Source of the DNA: Luscinia megarhynchos
Taxonomy: Eukaryota > Chordata > Aves > Passeriformes > Turdidae
NCBI GenBank assembly: GCA_034336665.1
Contig: CM067566.1
Span: forward strand, 30,038,330-30,102,329
DNA: 64,000 nucleotides
Direction: 5' to 3'
Below the pieces are notes generated by a model. It saw only the letters and a program-made list of their open reading frames with translations, ran no database searches and was not told the DNA's origin. The position numbers were made by a program, and so were the translations under genes. Shown one piece after another: positions 37,742 to 51,100 of the stretch. Positions within the stretch are counted from its first letter, which is position 1; every line of letters starts with the position of its first letter.

Positions 37742-38060
37742 TCACAAGTGAGTGTTTATACCCCTGTGGGAGTCTGGTAATTGTATAACTTCACATGGCA
37801 AAGCAAATTTCTTTTTACCTTTATCTTGTAAGAGGACCATGAAAAACATATCTTCTCCATCTAGCACTGCCATCTCTGGGTGTGCAGGTGCTTGTAGTGT
37901 GGCTGTTAGGTTTGCAATATTGGGTGTTGCAGCTGTTAATGGGGCTCTGCTGGCACTTAAGCACTGGAAATCATTGTTACTGGCCACCTTCTGTCCAATT
38001 TTTGGACTGGCCAAACCAGTGAATATAGGGAATGGCTTCTGGAGAGGATTTCATATCTAC
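37742..38060 (-). pseudogene. Frameshifted remnant of a retroviral reverse transcriptase (ERVL-type pol)
   Basis: On the minus strand the open frame 38014-37742 carries the pattern of the N-terminal part of a retroviral reverse transcriptase. Residues 26-36 read LTAATPNIANL and residues 51-63 read LDGEDMFFMVLLQ, the latter being motif A with its acidic residues followed by the KKKFAL segment. The region just upstream (about 37982-38030) continues the homology in a different frame (VWPVQKLDRRW), so there is at least one frameshift. The frame stops before the YxDD catalytic motif, which is missing. The similarity is closest to ERVL (class III) pol as I know the family. No LTR, gag or protease remains next to it. 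The plus-strand frame 37752-38120 is its antisense shadow. The fragment is old and cannot be functional. Confidence 0.78.
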
Positions 38061-41000
38061 CTATTTCTTAAGCTGATTACAAACAGTGTGAACTTCCACT
38101 GCATTGTCAAAACTGTATGAGCAGCTGCCTGTCTCCTTGCAGTGTTCTGTTCCCTGACCAATTCATCTTATCTTTACAATGAAGAGGAAATGCATGTGAA
38201 GGAAAAGGATTGCTAAATCCTTCAGGGAATAAAGTAGAATGCTTAGAAGAGAGTTATGCAACATGAGTGAGGATAAATATATATTTATTTAGGGCACTTC
38301 AAGTCTTTTCAGTTCCTCTGTACCATGAAGCTGTCTGCACATTTAGGCCTTAGGATAAATTCTGAGGTCTATTAACAGGGTTTATTGACAAGATTCAATT
38401 TTTGCCTTTTCTTTTTCTTTTATCTGATTTCTGTTGGCAAACTGTAGTTACTTAGAACTGGAGTTATGAGGGGAACAGGTGGTGTTTGAGAAATTCCAGC
38501 AGGAATTTACTTCTCTATGTCTGTTTGGCACATGAATAAACACACTCTGCAGGAGAAAAAAAGCAAAGCTGTCCCAAAACCTGTTTGTGTTAATGCCCAT
38601 ACATTGAAAATTACAGAGAAATAAGGAGAATGCATGTGTGAAAAAAACTGTGGTATGATTTTCATGTAAGTTACTTAGGATAAGACTAAATCCACAATTA
38701 AATAATACACAGTTGCAGAAATAGAAAGCTTTAAACAGAGGAGCCTTGTCCTCCATGCTGAAGAGGAAATTTAAATTCACAATCTCTTATTTAAAGATAT
38801 TTGGCTCTTCTTAAATGTGCAAATCTTTACATCAAGCATCCCTACTGAGAGAATTGTAAAGGGAGAAATAGTCCAGGCAATACTATACAGATCAGTATTT
38901 TAACATGTCCTTAACCCAGAGCAAGCCTATGGCAATTCTGTCCTTGTGAAAGCAACCCTTTTATATCCCTTTTAAGTGCCTTTTCACTCATAAGCTCCTC
39001 ATCTATTCATGGATTGTAAATACTAGTGGGAAGCTTCTAATATGTGCTTCTAGGTCCTAGAAGTGATATTGCTACATGATTCAGTTGTGATGTTGTATAA
39101 TAATGTGCAGTTATACAGAAATGCCTTATTACCTGAGGAAGTACTTCTCCGTGTGAGAGGAATGCACTATCTCAGCACAGAAATATAATTATGTCCTTTC
39201 TTTCCTAGTCTGCACTTCAACAGGGTTTTCTGGAGAGTGGTTGTTTTCAGCTGTCATGTCTTTCTTGAAAGTTATACCATTACATGGTTTCAGGCATTTA
39301 AAAAAAAAAGCCCACAGCACCAAATACAATTTAGCCAGTGGTATTTAATAAATGCTAAAAATGCCAAATCAAATGTGTAATGAGACTTCTCAATTCAAGT
39401 GCCCTTATCTTTGTTTTTTCTCTCATTTTTACAACACAGTGAAGACTGGCCTTTGAAATACCCTTTCTGTATGCATCCCAAGATACAACACTGTCCAGAT
39501 TTAGTGAATGCAGTCTGCTAAATTGCACTAAATGACTGAAATGTCACTTTAGTGCATTCTTTTTTCTTTCTACAGGGCATCTTAGTGTTGATTACCCTGT
39601 TGTGGTATTCACTTAGAGCAATGAAACAATTAAGGTGTATTCTTTCACCTAGTCCCATCACTGTCCCATTTCTTTAGTTCCTAAACTCGTAAGAAGGGTC
39701 CTTAGGAAGGGAGATTCCTAGACCACTGTTGCTGTATTTTTCCTCAGCAAAGCAGCATTCCACCCAGCCATGAAAGCAAAACACTGTCCCAAATCAAGAC
39801 CATAGTTCAACCTCAAACTGGAGATGAGGCTGTATTTTAACCTCTAACATGTTCTGTCTCTCTTATAAACTGGTGCTGCCAGATTGGCTGCTTAACTTCA
39901 GTTGTGAGCAGCAGTAGCAGAAGAGCATGTTCCACCCTGCAAAGAAAATCATGCCACAGAAAACATGAGAGGGACACTGGCTCATGGGATGTGAACTGAT
40001 AGGGAGGAAGGAGAAAAAGGAGATGGCAACCAGGGACACCACCCAAGCTAGTTGTTTTTTGTGGTATAAAGTTAAAAGATTAGAAATAGAGATCACATTT
40101 TACAGCAAAACACGGGTCTCATTACTATAATCTAATGCTTGACTTTACTGTGTTACTCTGAATATTTTCCTCTCCTGGTCATTTAACCACTTTTTCCCCC
40201 CTGTTCAAATATTTTTGCTGGCTGGCTCTAGCTTTCCACAATACCATAAAGCTCCTGGGACTTGTCTATGGCTTAGTATAACTTCATGCTCTGAATAACT
40301 TCAAAAGCATGTTTTCTCCATCTCTTCTCAATCTCTGCTGCTTTGCTAGATAGAGAAGATTTGATATAGTTACTAATAATTTATTTGACTATTCAGAAGA
40401 TTTTAACATAAAAGACATGAACATTGTAGGTCAAATAGAGAGGGAAAAGTTATTACTCAGTGCAAAAGAAGGTGAAGAATTATCTAAATTAATTAAACAT
40501 ACTATGGCATCTCTACATTACTCCAGCTCCCTGCTCAGCTTTCCATTTTTTTGTTGTTGTTGTGTTTTGTTTTTTTTTAATTCATTAACAAACTCCATAA
40601 TAATCCTAATGTGTAAAATGATTAACAGCAATGTATTTGCTGCCTTTCTGCTTAAAGTTTACTACTTCTGCAAAAAAATCATCAGCAACTGCACAGGGCA
40701 ATCTTTCTGGGTAAATTCACTTACAGTGAACTTTATGGATAAACTGCATTCAGTAAAAGTGAGAGTCATTTACAGCTAGATTAGGTATCTTAAAGTTACT
40801 GTGAAGTCACATCAGATTTTTGTCACTTCCCCACTTTTCTCAGTGGAGAACAAAATCTTGTAAGGCCTGTCTGTCCCTTTCATCTTTTTGATGACCCTTA
40901 TGAGCCAGAACTTTTCTTCATCCTTAGATCTTTTGTCTTTACTCTTGCACAACCAGCCCAGTTGTTCCAGTTTCACAGAGTATTTCACTGTGGATCACGA

Positions 41001-41115
41001 TCTACACCTTATGGTGTTGAATTATTAAAACATAACTGATACCTAGAATATACAAAAAAAGGATGGCACTCAGGGAAGAAGCAGTTGGTGGTGATCCCCA
41101 GATTGTGTAAATCAG
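38061..41115. other. Unique DNA, no gene seen
   Basis: No recognised repeat or exon. Minus-strand frame 39863-40096 (77 codons) has two hydrophobic segments and several Cys near its end but no family I know; it is discussed as a finding. The frames 38448-38780 (minus) and 40417-40779 (plus) have no domains, and the latter crosses a T-rich GTT run near 40550-40578. Confidence 0.5.
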
Positions 41116-41170
41116 GAAGTGATGGTTACACCAGCTGAAGTGATGGTTGCACCAGCTGAAGTGATGGTTA
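41116..41170. repeat. 21-bp tandem repeat, about 2.6 copies
   Basis: The unit GAAGTGATGGTTACACCAGCT occurs at 41116-41136, again with one base change at 41137-41157, and a partial third copy follows to about 41170. It is a small minisatellite in unique DNA. Confidence 0.88.
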
Positions 41171-44100
41171 GCTCTCTTTCAGCTTTATCAGCCTTTGCAC
41201 TACTCCACTCAGGTCCTTGACCTTCTTTCTTAGTTTCAGAGATATCTTCATGTTTGTACACTCTTCTTACCATCTGCTGTTTATGGATGGACTCATTGAT
41301 GACATTTTTCTACGTGCAAGAGCAGGAAACCTTTTCTCAAAAGCATAAGCACCACATTTTCTGTGTGTCAAATCTTCTTTGCAGAGCCCTCTAATATTGT
41401 GATAGGTTTAGCACTAGTCCATGCTAATTTACAGAACTTTTGTCTCCACCCACCCCACAGCAATCTGCTGTGCAGTGGCACTGGAGCTGAACTGATTACT
41501 CTGATCTTTACAATACTCCAGTGTTATGATTTTTATTATAAGTCAAAAGGAGAGCAGTTATCTTAGCCTACTCCAGAGTTCATGATAAAACTGTGGCCTA
41601 TTTGCTGAATATGAAAATGTCAGTAATTTTATGCATACATATTTCTAATTATCCAGCAGTATCTTTATAAAAGTAAAATGAAATCTTTCATTTTTTTTTA
41701 ACTCTCAAAGTGAAGCTTCCAAAAAAACGAGAGTGTGTTTATTATGATAAAGTTGAAAAAAAGAATTACATAGAAGCCAAGAATATATTAGGTGAGCTTT
41801 TGCCAGTAGCAAATGTTTGCTTGCAAATAATAAACCCTGCACAGGAAACATGGAATGAATTTGTTGGAAAAGTCCATATTTCCATGGACATGTTTTTAAG
41901 TGCTTTTGTGAAATAAGATCAGTTACTTAACAAATTAAGGTACAGAAATGAAAGTCTAATTTACTGAACAAAATATATGTTTGGCTCTTTGTCAAAATTA
42001 AATGTTTAAGGAAGATGGAAGCTGCATTTAGCATATGACATACCAACACTAGCAATTAGAAAAAAAAATATCAGTGTGTAACTAAATTTGGCAGAATTTG
42101 TGGTTCTTACATGCCATGCATTTGCAGTGACCAGGAAGAGTAATAGCTTCCTCATACAAAAAGGTCTGTTGGGAAATTGGGGTAAACCAGGCAGAACAAC
42201 TAAATTCTGTCCAGGGAAAGACAGTATCTTGATTCCAATAAAAAAGGATGTGCAGTCACTGTTAACTTTATGGTTAGAAAAGTTGCAACTTAATGAAAAT
42301 GATGAAAATGATTTAGTGGTTTTTGAGACAGTAGTAAATTGCACAAAACTAAATGGGCTACAACTTTTTTTTTCTTTTTTTTTTTTTTTTTAATTGCCTG
42401 GTTATAAGATTTGAGAGTCATATGTGTGTTTTTATATTCCCTATGAGAATGTCTTCACTAGTGACTGTGGCCTCTGAAGTCTTTTGTTAAATGTATAATA
42501 CTAATAATAGTACTAAGACATATCAGAAGAGAAACCTACATTTTCAAGGAAATTTAGTAAGATACCTCTTACTGATTTTGCTGAATTAAAAAGGAATACA
42601 AAGCTGAGACCCATACTAGAAATATTGTGCAATGTTGGGGAAAAAAAGGAAACCTGCTAAGGCTATTTAGACTTGGGGATATCATAACTCCCTGTTGCTA
42701 TTTTCATTATAATGATATTAGAGGAAAAATGCTTTATATTCATCGATATTTTGATAATCTGGAAGTCTTAACCATTTCTTTAGAAATGGTGAGACGTAAG
42801 GAGTGTTCCTTAATAGAGGGGAAATAAGAAAGCTGTGCTGCTGCTGGTAGCAATTTGAAAATGTTCTCACAAATCTTTGAGATAAACCTACAAATGACAT
42901 CCCATTTGCTTTATACACCAGTTGACATTATAGGCCAAATCTTGCCCTGTCCATAAAATACAGCTCAATGCAATAAGACTGGGATAATTTGTGGCAAGAT
43001 TTAAACTTTAAAAATAGATGGAAGAGTAAATGAGGAGAAGCATGTGGTGCTGAACAAAAGAACATAGAGATGAAACTAGGGAATTTTCGAACCAGAAAAG
43101 TAAATTGCATGAGAGTCAAAATAGTAATTGCTTACTCACAAGTTTGAGAATGTTTGGTTACATTTACTTGTCATTAACTTTCCTCCTGAGAGATATATGC
43201 ACAGATGGTTAGTTACTCAGTTGAAAAATATTATATTAAAATGAATATATCTAAACTCAAGATAAGTAGGAAGGGTGTCAGTCTCATATAATTTTTCTTA
43301 TTATACTATTTACTTTGAAAGAAAATTATCGTTTAGGCAGGCAAGAAGCAGACACAGAATTTATGTTTGGTGCTTGCACTATAGAATCAAAGGGTATTAG
43401 TGCTCTGCTTATATTCCAGAGGGTATTATTATTTTTCAGAGTAAATTTCCCTAACTGAAAGGCTATAATGCAAAAACACAGCAACCATTTTGTTCAATCT
43501 GTTTTACTGGCAGAGAGTATAACTCAACTAACTTCCTCTTATGAATTAGAATTTCCAGTCAGCCCATTGCTGGTTCAGAGCGAACCTCAGAAAATCTATA
43601 GATGATAACCAGAGCTTAATGACATTTGGCAGTTTCATGGAGCTGTATATTTTTCTGTTTTAGCTTGTGGTATCTCAAGTAGAAATGAACTAAAAACTTA
43701 ATGTTAAGTACAATTCTAACACTGGCCACAAACTGTCTTGAAGGAAAATTTTAAGTTAATCTGGTAAAAAGCCAAAGCATATTTCTTTGTGCAGCACAGT
43801 TTTGGTGGGCTAGCTTTTGAGTAGAGGCTTGCTGTGTTTATTTATAGCATCTCATTTACATGTGTAATCCAGCTAATTCTGTGTGGAAATGCCTTTCAGA
43901 ATGTGGTTTTGCAAATGTGCATTTCTTCAAGACCTGTAGATATAAGCATTAACTAAAATGGCATTTGTTCACCACTCCTGCAATGCTTGCAGAGTTCTGT
44001 AACAGTCATATTGTCAGAATATTTTTCTAAGTAATCATGGAAAGAAAAATAGAAAGTTCCAACTCCTTTAACAGAATTAAAATTGGAGTAAAAAGACCCA

Positions 44101-47100
44101 ATAGGGATTGGGTAAAAAACTATTAAAATATTCTACATTGCCAGTTTGCTTCTCTAAATGAGACCCTTAGTGAGACTTAAGGGCCTAGAAATTGTCAGCA
44201 GTAAGAAAATTCGCAGAAAGGAAGAGCAAGCTGTTGCTATTTTTGCCATTAGCATTTCTTAAGACTAATTATAAAATTCCTGAGGTTAACCTTGTCTGAT
44301 CAACAAAGATATGAGTAAGGCATGCTTTGAAAGCAGGTTTAGTGAAAGGATTTATCCATGCTGAAATCATACATGTAACGTGCAGGATAAGTAGTTTCTC
44401 TGCTGCTGTACCTGGGCTGTTGCTCAGAACTAATCCTGGCTCAATGAGGCCCAGCTTTGGCATCCCTATTGCACACTTCCATTTATTGCCAAGACTACAC
44501 ACAAGCTGTCAGTAGTGTAGTTCAGATATTTTTTCAGATTTTTTTTTCAAGATGAGGATGGAAATCCATCTAACCTCCATCACTTTCCCATATCTTCACA
44601 GACTGGAGCCTGGAGCCTTCTGATCTGCAGGTTTTAAAAGCTGTCCTTTGAGCCTGTCCATAGCCCAAGGTGAGAGCCAGTAAGATGATATGCTTGGAAA
44701 TCATCTTACACATATGCACTTTAGGGCTGAACAAGCTATATAAAAATACCACACTGAATTGCTGGCAATTTGGGGAATTATATAACAAACAGGTACAACT
44801 GTTCTGTGTGAGAGCAGATGAAATCTCTTACAGCTTGTACAAGGATAAAAAAAAAAAAGTTATATGAAGGCAAAAAAGGTAACAGCAAAGTCTTTCACCC
44901 TTCAGTCATTTCCACTTGTGGTATTGGGCAGAAACTATTAACAATGGCTGAGAGGTATATGGGGCCATAGTTTCCTTAGACTGACTTGATGTACACCAAT
45001 GACTCCCTGTGCAGGTCCTGGTGCTTCATGTGATAAAGAAAACCTATGGAAATGGTGCAGCTGTATATATTCCTGGTGTCAGAAAATAAATAAGCATATT
45101 AAGCATCTCCTGAGCAAATCAGTAGATTGTTGGAAAGGCAAAAATTAGTCCAATTCATTGTAGTAGCAGAAAAGTCTTTTTGTTAGTTTGTTTTTACACA
45201 ACAGAATTTGGAATTAAACCCTAAAAAACCCACGGTTTTGCTTTAAGCAGCACTTTGGCTCCCTTTCTGGTCACAATATAATTCTTCACAGAGCTTCATT
45301 TTACAGCACAAAGAATGGTTTTGTCTAAAAAGTACACAGTTCTGGAGATGAATGGTGTATTGAGTGGGTAGCTTTTTTTCTTTGGGGAAGTTCAGTCTCC
45401 TTGTTTTATCTGGCAAAAGGAAATTGATATCTGGAAACAGTATCACAATATGACATAATGTCTTGAATGCAAAAATTCCAGGAGATATTTGCATGCACTG
45501 AAGGAATATATATTTTACTAAGAGTCTAGATCTAAGCTGCTAAACAAAGAGAATCACTTTTAAGTGTCATTGGCTCAGACAGATTCCTGTACATCACACA
45601 GCTAGAACATCTTGAGCTCCAAAGCCAAATCTTATTAAAAAGTTTGTTTGGTTCAATGTTTTTACACAGGTGTATGTTTTTATATACATGTACAGACTTT
45701 GGTCTGCTGTGTTTAAAATTAGTAATTGAATATCAAATACATTCTGAAAGTCATACACAGCCCAGACTTGCATCATACATAGTAAAATTTAATGACCTAT
45801 TCATCATTAATTTATTCCCTTGACTCTCTCCCAGCAACTGCATTTGTCACAGTGTTTCTATAAAGTTTGGGATATGAAGGAGATGAAGGGCTTGAAGGCT
45901 GAAAATACAGTTTTACAAATTACCTGACTGACAGCAGATAGACACAGGAAATTATGTATATTAAGAGACTCTACATAAATGGAATCCTTTTGCTTTTTAA
46001 AAACTCTTTACTCATTCAAATATATTCCCAAAGTCTATGTTTCAGCTTGCCATGCTTTAATAGGGTTAATACTTCTCTCAAGCAAAGTATTTCAGTAATT
46101 CAATTAATGTGTTTAAAATTTATTAAAAGCCTTTTAAAGCATTTAAAAACAAGACTGAAAAGAAGGTAATTACCTATGGTCACTGTTTCTAGTACAGTCT
46201 TGTTCTTTCATGTTGACATTGTCTTGATTTATCTGTCTTTTACCTATTTGTTCACGTGTTTATAATGGAAGTAGCTCATATTTATTCATGAGTAGTTTTC
46301 TGGGGGTCAATAAAAATGCTACAGATGTATATGTAATATAAATTAGGCTCATTAGAAACAAGTAGAATTTTTCCTCTTTCTATGTACTATCACTAGAGTT
46401 CTTTTTGTTTGCAAACAAGCAAGGAAAATGGTGCAGAGTCAAGAGTATTTGTGAATTACTTTGCAGACCACATTTCAATATCCTAATTAGCCCTTTGGGA
46501 AAGGAAACAAAACTGATAGCACACCTTATATTCCCAGTAAAAAAACTAAAACATTCAGAATCTGCTCTTTACATCTGGATAAACCTGGCAAAATATTCCT
46601 GATTACTCTTTTTGGACCGTATGCATATACAATAAAGTTAGCATAGTTTATATTAATTTCCTGAATAATGTAATACACCTGAATATTGTTTATACATCCT
46701 GAAAAATTAACCTAACCGACTGACATGCTAGGTCCAAGACTTGTATATCATTTGTTAGCATGACAAATAAAATAATTTAAAAGTTTAATGCAAACCAAAG
46801 GATGTGTTCAGTGATAAGAATTACTCAGTGTTCCACACTGAGATACAAAACTGATCCCATGAATTAAAATTATCAGAAATCTAGTGACCAATTCTACTTC
46901 AACACAAAAAGATTTACTGCATTTTTCTTATCTAATAGCTTTAAAATTTATCTCATTTGATTGGGCATGGATTATTTTTCAGTTTCTTCAATGTTCCTTT
47001 ACAATTTTGTAAAATGTTCAAAGATTGCAAAAGAAAAAACCACTTCAGCTTTTGGACAACTTTTAGGAGATGCAGAAAGAGACTGAAGACAGTCAAGTTT

Positions 47101-48060
47101 TATTCCTGACTTCCATTTAGTATTCTGACATGGGCTTTTCTGAATTGTTAGTCTGGCATCATCAGTACACATTATGCTGTTTCTTTGTTGGGATTTTTGA
47201 GGTAGTAAACACCTGTACTTTCATTCACATTAGCAAAGTTAATGTATTTAAATTATTTAATCCATAATTTATATGGATTAATAAATGTTACTGTATATTT
47301 TTATAACTGCTTTTTAATGCCATATTGCAAAATGTGAATCAGTTATTATATTTAATTATAAATAGATGATTTACTAAATGAAAATCTTACCCTAGTTTTG
47401 AGCTATTTATTTTAGGCAACAGTAAGACCTTCATAATACTGCTGCAATAGCTGGAAAAAACCCCAGCACTTTAAAATGTATTATAGACTCCTTGGTACTA
47501 ATAATGCTTTACCTTTTTTGAGATCAGACGAGTCCAGTGCTGAGAGTGTTGTAAAAGTTACCTGAATGTAACTTATCATTTTCAGAGTCACAGGATAAGT
47601 GCACCAGCCCTCTAATGATTTTACAACTTGAAATCTTGATCATGAACTACTGTTCTGTAATTATCTCCTACTATTAGTTTACATACAGAAAAATTTATTG
47701 CCTATGTTACATGTTGTTCTATTCTAGTTTGGCTCCATAGCCTAGCACAAAATTCATAGACAAAATGTGCATTTTTTGCTACCTTCCTTCGAAATTCTTC
47801 TGATTTCAGAAAATATTTTGAAGATACATAAGAAAATAATATAATTTTTAAAAATTTATTATCTATTTATAAAAATTTTGAAGGAAAAAAACCAGACAAG
47901 CAATGTGTGAAAATTATCTGCTGAGTTATACGTTGCATTTTTTTCTTACTTGAAAAGCCCAGTTTCTGAACTCTGTTATGAATTCAAAAGAGTACAAGAT
48001 ATCCAGTACATGATTCCCTGAAATAATAATCCCTGTCCTATATGAAGCATAAATCCTTAG
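41171..48060. other. Unique AT-rich DNA, no gene seen
   Basis: Contains a T tract with one C at 42365-42391 and an A tract at about 44848-44859. Plus-strand frames 41710-41916 and 42088-42393 have charged, fairly protein-like composition but no known domain, and the second ends by reading the T tract. The section 43840-44010 is free of simple repeats and looks like ordinary unique sequence. No RNA gene is recognised. Confidence 0.5.
42365..42391. repeat. T tract with one interrupting C
   Basis: Nine T, one C, then about seventeen T. It would be an A tail on the minus strand, but no retrogene or SINE body is visible on its right side. Confidence 0.85.
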
Positions 48061-48105
48061 AAATAAATAAATAAATAAATAAATAAACAAAAAACCCCCA
48101 AATGA

Positions 48106-48180
<75 letters not shown>
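48061..48180. repeat. Compound microsatellite: (AAAT)n then (AAT)25
   Basis: Six to seven AAAT units (48061-48087) are followed by a short A/C-rich linker (AACAAAAAACCCCCAAATGA-like) and then 25 uninterrupted AAT units at 48106-48180. The purity suggests recent expansion and a high chance of length variation between individuals. The minus-strand frame across it encodes a run of Ile and is an artefact. Confidence 0.96.
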
Positions 48181-51100
48181 TCTATTTGCTGTCATTACTC
48201 TTCTACAACTCATTAAACCAACTTATTAACACACAGTGAGGATCAATAAGGTCATGTATAAGCTGTTCACTGTACAGGACTCCTTAGGCAAAGTTACTCA
48301 TTCATTTTTTTCCATTGTAGGAATAGATTTAAGAAATAAAGGACAAATTCTAATTCACCTGAGAGGAGGAGTATGCTGTCCTTCTAGGGCCAAAACAAAA
48401 TCATTGTTTTTAAGCACAAAGACAAAACATACTACAATCTAATCAGGATAGCTTTTGGGTGTATGGCAACAAATATGGTGGAGGTACCTGGCATCTGTAT
48501 GGAGAAGGAGTGGCACAGCAGCATCCCTGGGGATGTTTGCTCTCTCATCATTGCTCTGTGTCTGTGAGCATCACCATAGAAATCTCTAGGAAACAAAAGA
48601 GGAAGTGGCTACAAGTCTGGGTCAAGAAGTGCCTGCATAATTTTTAGGCAGCTATCATATTTTTAACCTTCCAAGTGGACAGAATAATGAGAACGTCCAA
48701 TATTCCCTTAAAAACAAATTTCAAAGAGGAAGCAGTGTTAAAAGTCTTGGTTCTGTTTCCATGTGTGTAAAATGTAATGCTGAACAGATGCAAGCTGGAG
48801 GAGGAGAAAGGAAGAGGTCAGATTCCATCTTCTAAAGAATCTGCAGAACTTTCTACTTTACAGGGATGAAATATTTCTTTATGTTTACAACATATTCTGT
48901 AAGGATGGCTGGGTTTCTGCTTATCCTTTCAACATATTTTCTCCTGAAAGATGTTGTTTCAGCTTGCTGCTATTGGCAGTAGTCCTTCCCCTTTCCTCTC
49001 AGATATTCAGTGATGTTGAAGACTCAAGTGACCAATAGCTAGCTTTTTGTGAATATTGTTGGCAATGGAGCTCAGTATAATAAGGTAAAGCTCAGATAGT
49101 AGTGATTCACAGTGTGTTGCTTCTCCAATTTCCTTGTCTCCTGAGATCCCAAGAGCTCCAGCAAGGGCCAGAGGCAGTAGACAAGGTGGTGTAAATGCAT
49201 ATGTCCTTCACAGCTTCCCCTGGGACAATTTGAGTTTTGACTATAGAATGAAAGACACTGAAAACTTAATTTTATTTCTTTCTGTAATTGAACTAGCTTG
49301 AAGCAGACTATAAGTAGATGTATGCAGTTCTCACACAATAGAACAGCTGCAATATCTTGGGAGCATGTGCATTCTGCTGTGCTTCCCCCATTGAATCTTA
49401 AACCCCTAAACATTAAACCATTAAACAATGGCTTAAACCTGATAAGAAGAGAGTAATGTCTGGTTTTGCCATTAAATTACTGTGAAACTGACTCTACTTC
49501 TCTGTGGGAGAGTAAGAAGAGATTAGTACCTAATCTAATAGATACTTAGATATGAGACTGAAATATTTTGAAATATCCATAATGCACTGGTAAGAAGATA
49601 ATACATCAGATAGGAACACTGATTCAAGAACTGATACAGTTCCAATTCTTCTCTACAGTCTAGCAATAAAACAGAAAAGTCTTGAAGAGAAAGCACTTTT
49701 AGTCTTAGAATCACGTCAGTCTTGGCTGGGATGTGTCTAGAGTTAGGCTGTCAAGTTGCTTCAGTCTAGTCTGGAGGGAAAAAACCAAAAAGTAAGAAAA
49801 AAAAAAAGAAAAAATGTGCCTTTCATGAGACAGTTTTGCTCACATTTCACAGGACTCTAAACTCTGTCTTACTCTTTAGTATGTGGAAAACTGCAATAGA
49901 ATGCTAAATGACAATTGCCATGAGCTGGAGATTAGAGATGATTTTGCAAATATGGAAGCTGTAGATCAGTAACTGTCAAACATGAACTTAAAAGTAATGA
50001 TCTTCAATGGAAAGAATATGTATAATGAGAGACTGGAAAAAGGAATATGTACCTTCAACATGATGCCAAAATATATTAAAGGTGTAAATTTACGATATGT
50101 CATGTTCAAAAGTGGTACTTATCAGCTCAGAAATCATTCAAAGGTCTTTTAAATAGTCAAGCAGCCCATCTCAACATAAATGTGATATATTTTACTTTGT
50201 AAATAGCTCTCACTTTCCTTTTTAAAAAATTTTTAAATTTTTTCATTAGCACTATTAAAAGTTTTCATTTGAGCCACTAAAACATAAAGATTCTTATGTA
50301 CTGTTATATTAAGAACATTGCAGAAATCAATTTTTATGGGGAGGAAGTTTATAATCACCAGAAATACATAAGAGGTTCCTTAATATGTCAGACGTAGAGG
50401 TACAGAAACAGCAAAAATATACCTTGATTTGTTGATATCTTGTTTCCAGAGCATGGAGAAATATCGGATTACCCTTAGGTAAAGTTGTTGAGAAATACTG
50501 GAAGATAGAAACAGCAGCTTTCTGAAAGCACTTCAATCATCTCTGATAAGGACACAGAGTAGATGATGATCCCTTTCTAGCACAATTTCTGGAGAATGGC
50601 TCTTATTCAAAAACCATAAGCAATCTGCCCTGCAAATACAAAATCCTTTATTGTCAAAACTGTTAGTACTTAAGGTGCTCAAAATGAAAGTCTTTGGGGA
50701 AGAATCCTTCACATCAAAGTAAATAATACTTATAAAATTAAAGAAAAAAAACAGGATGGAAAATATTAAAAGTTTATGCAGTCATGCAGTAATTTTGGAA
50801 AATGCAAATTTTAAGTTCATCCCTAACAGAAAAAAATCAGATAACTGAAAAACACTTCAGGACTTTCCATTTTTTGTGTTTTTGTTGTCTTATCTTTCCC
50901 TTCTCTTTTATAAAGCTTACTATGTTTTGGGCATCTCCAATAAATGCTCTCTAAAAATTGTTATTAATAGGTACACAGATTAGAGATAGAAATATTATGA
51001 ATTATCAATTCCCTGCCTGCTACATCACGCAATCAATGAGGGAATAGGAGCTTCAGAAGATGAAAACAATACACAAAGATCATATTCATTTGCCATTGGG

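Noticed and set aside
37752..38120. 122-codon plus-strand frame with hydrophobic stretches
   Set aside because: It is antisense to the reverse transcriptase remnant; the minus-strand reading has recognisable motifs.
47926..48213. 95-codon minus-strand frame
   Set aside because: Most of it is a run of Ile encoded by the AAT microsatellite.
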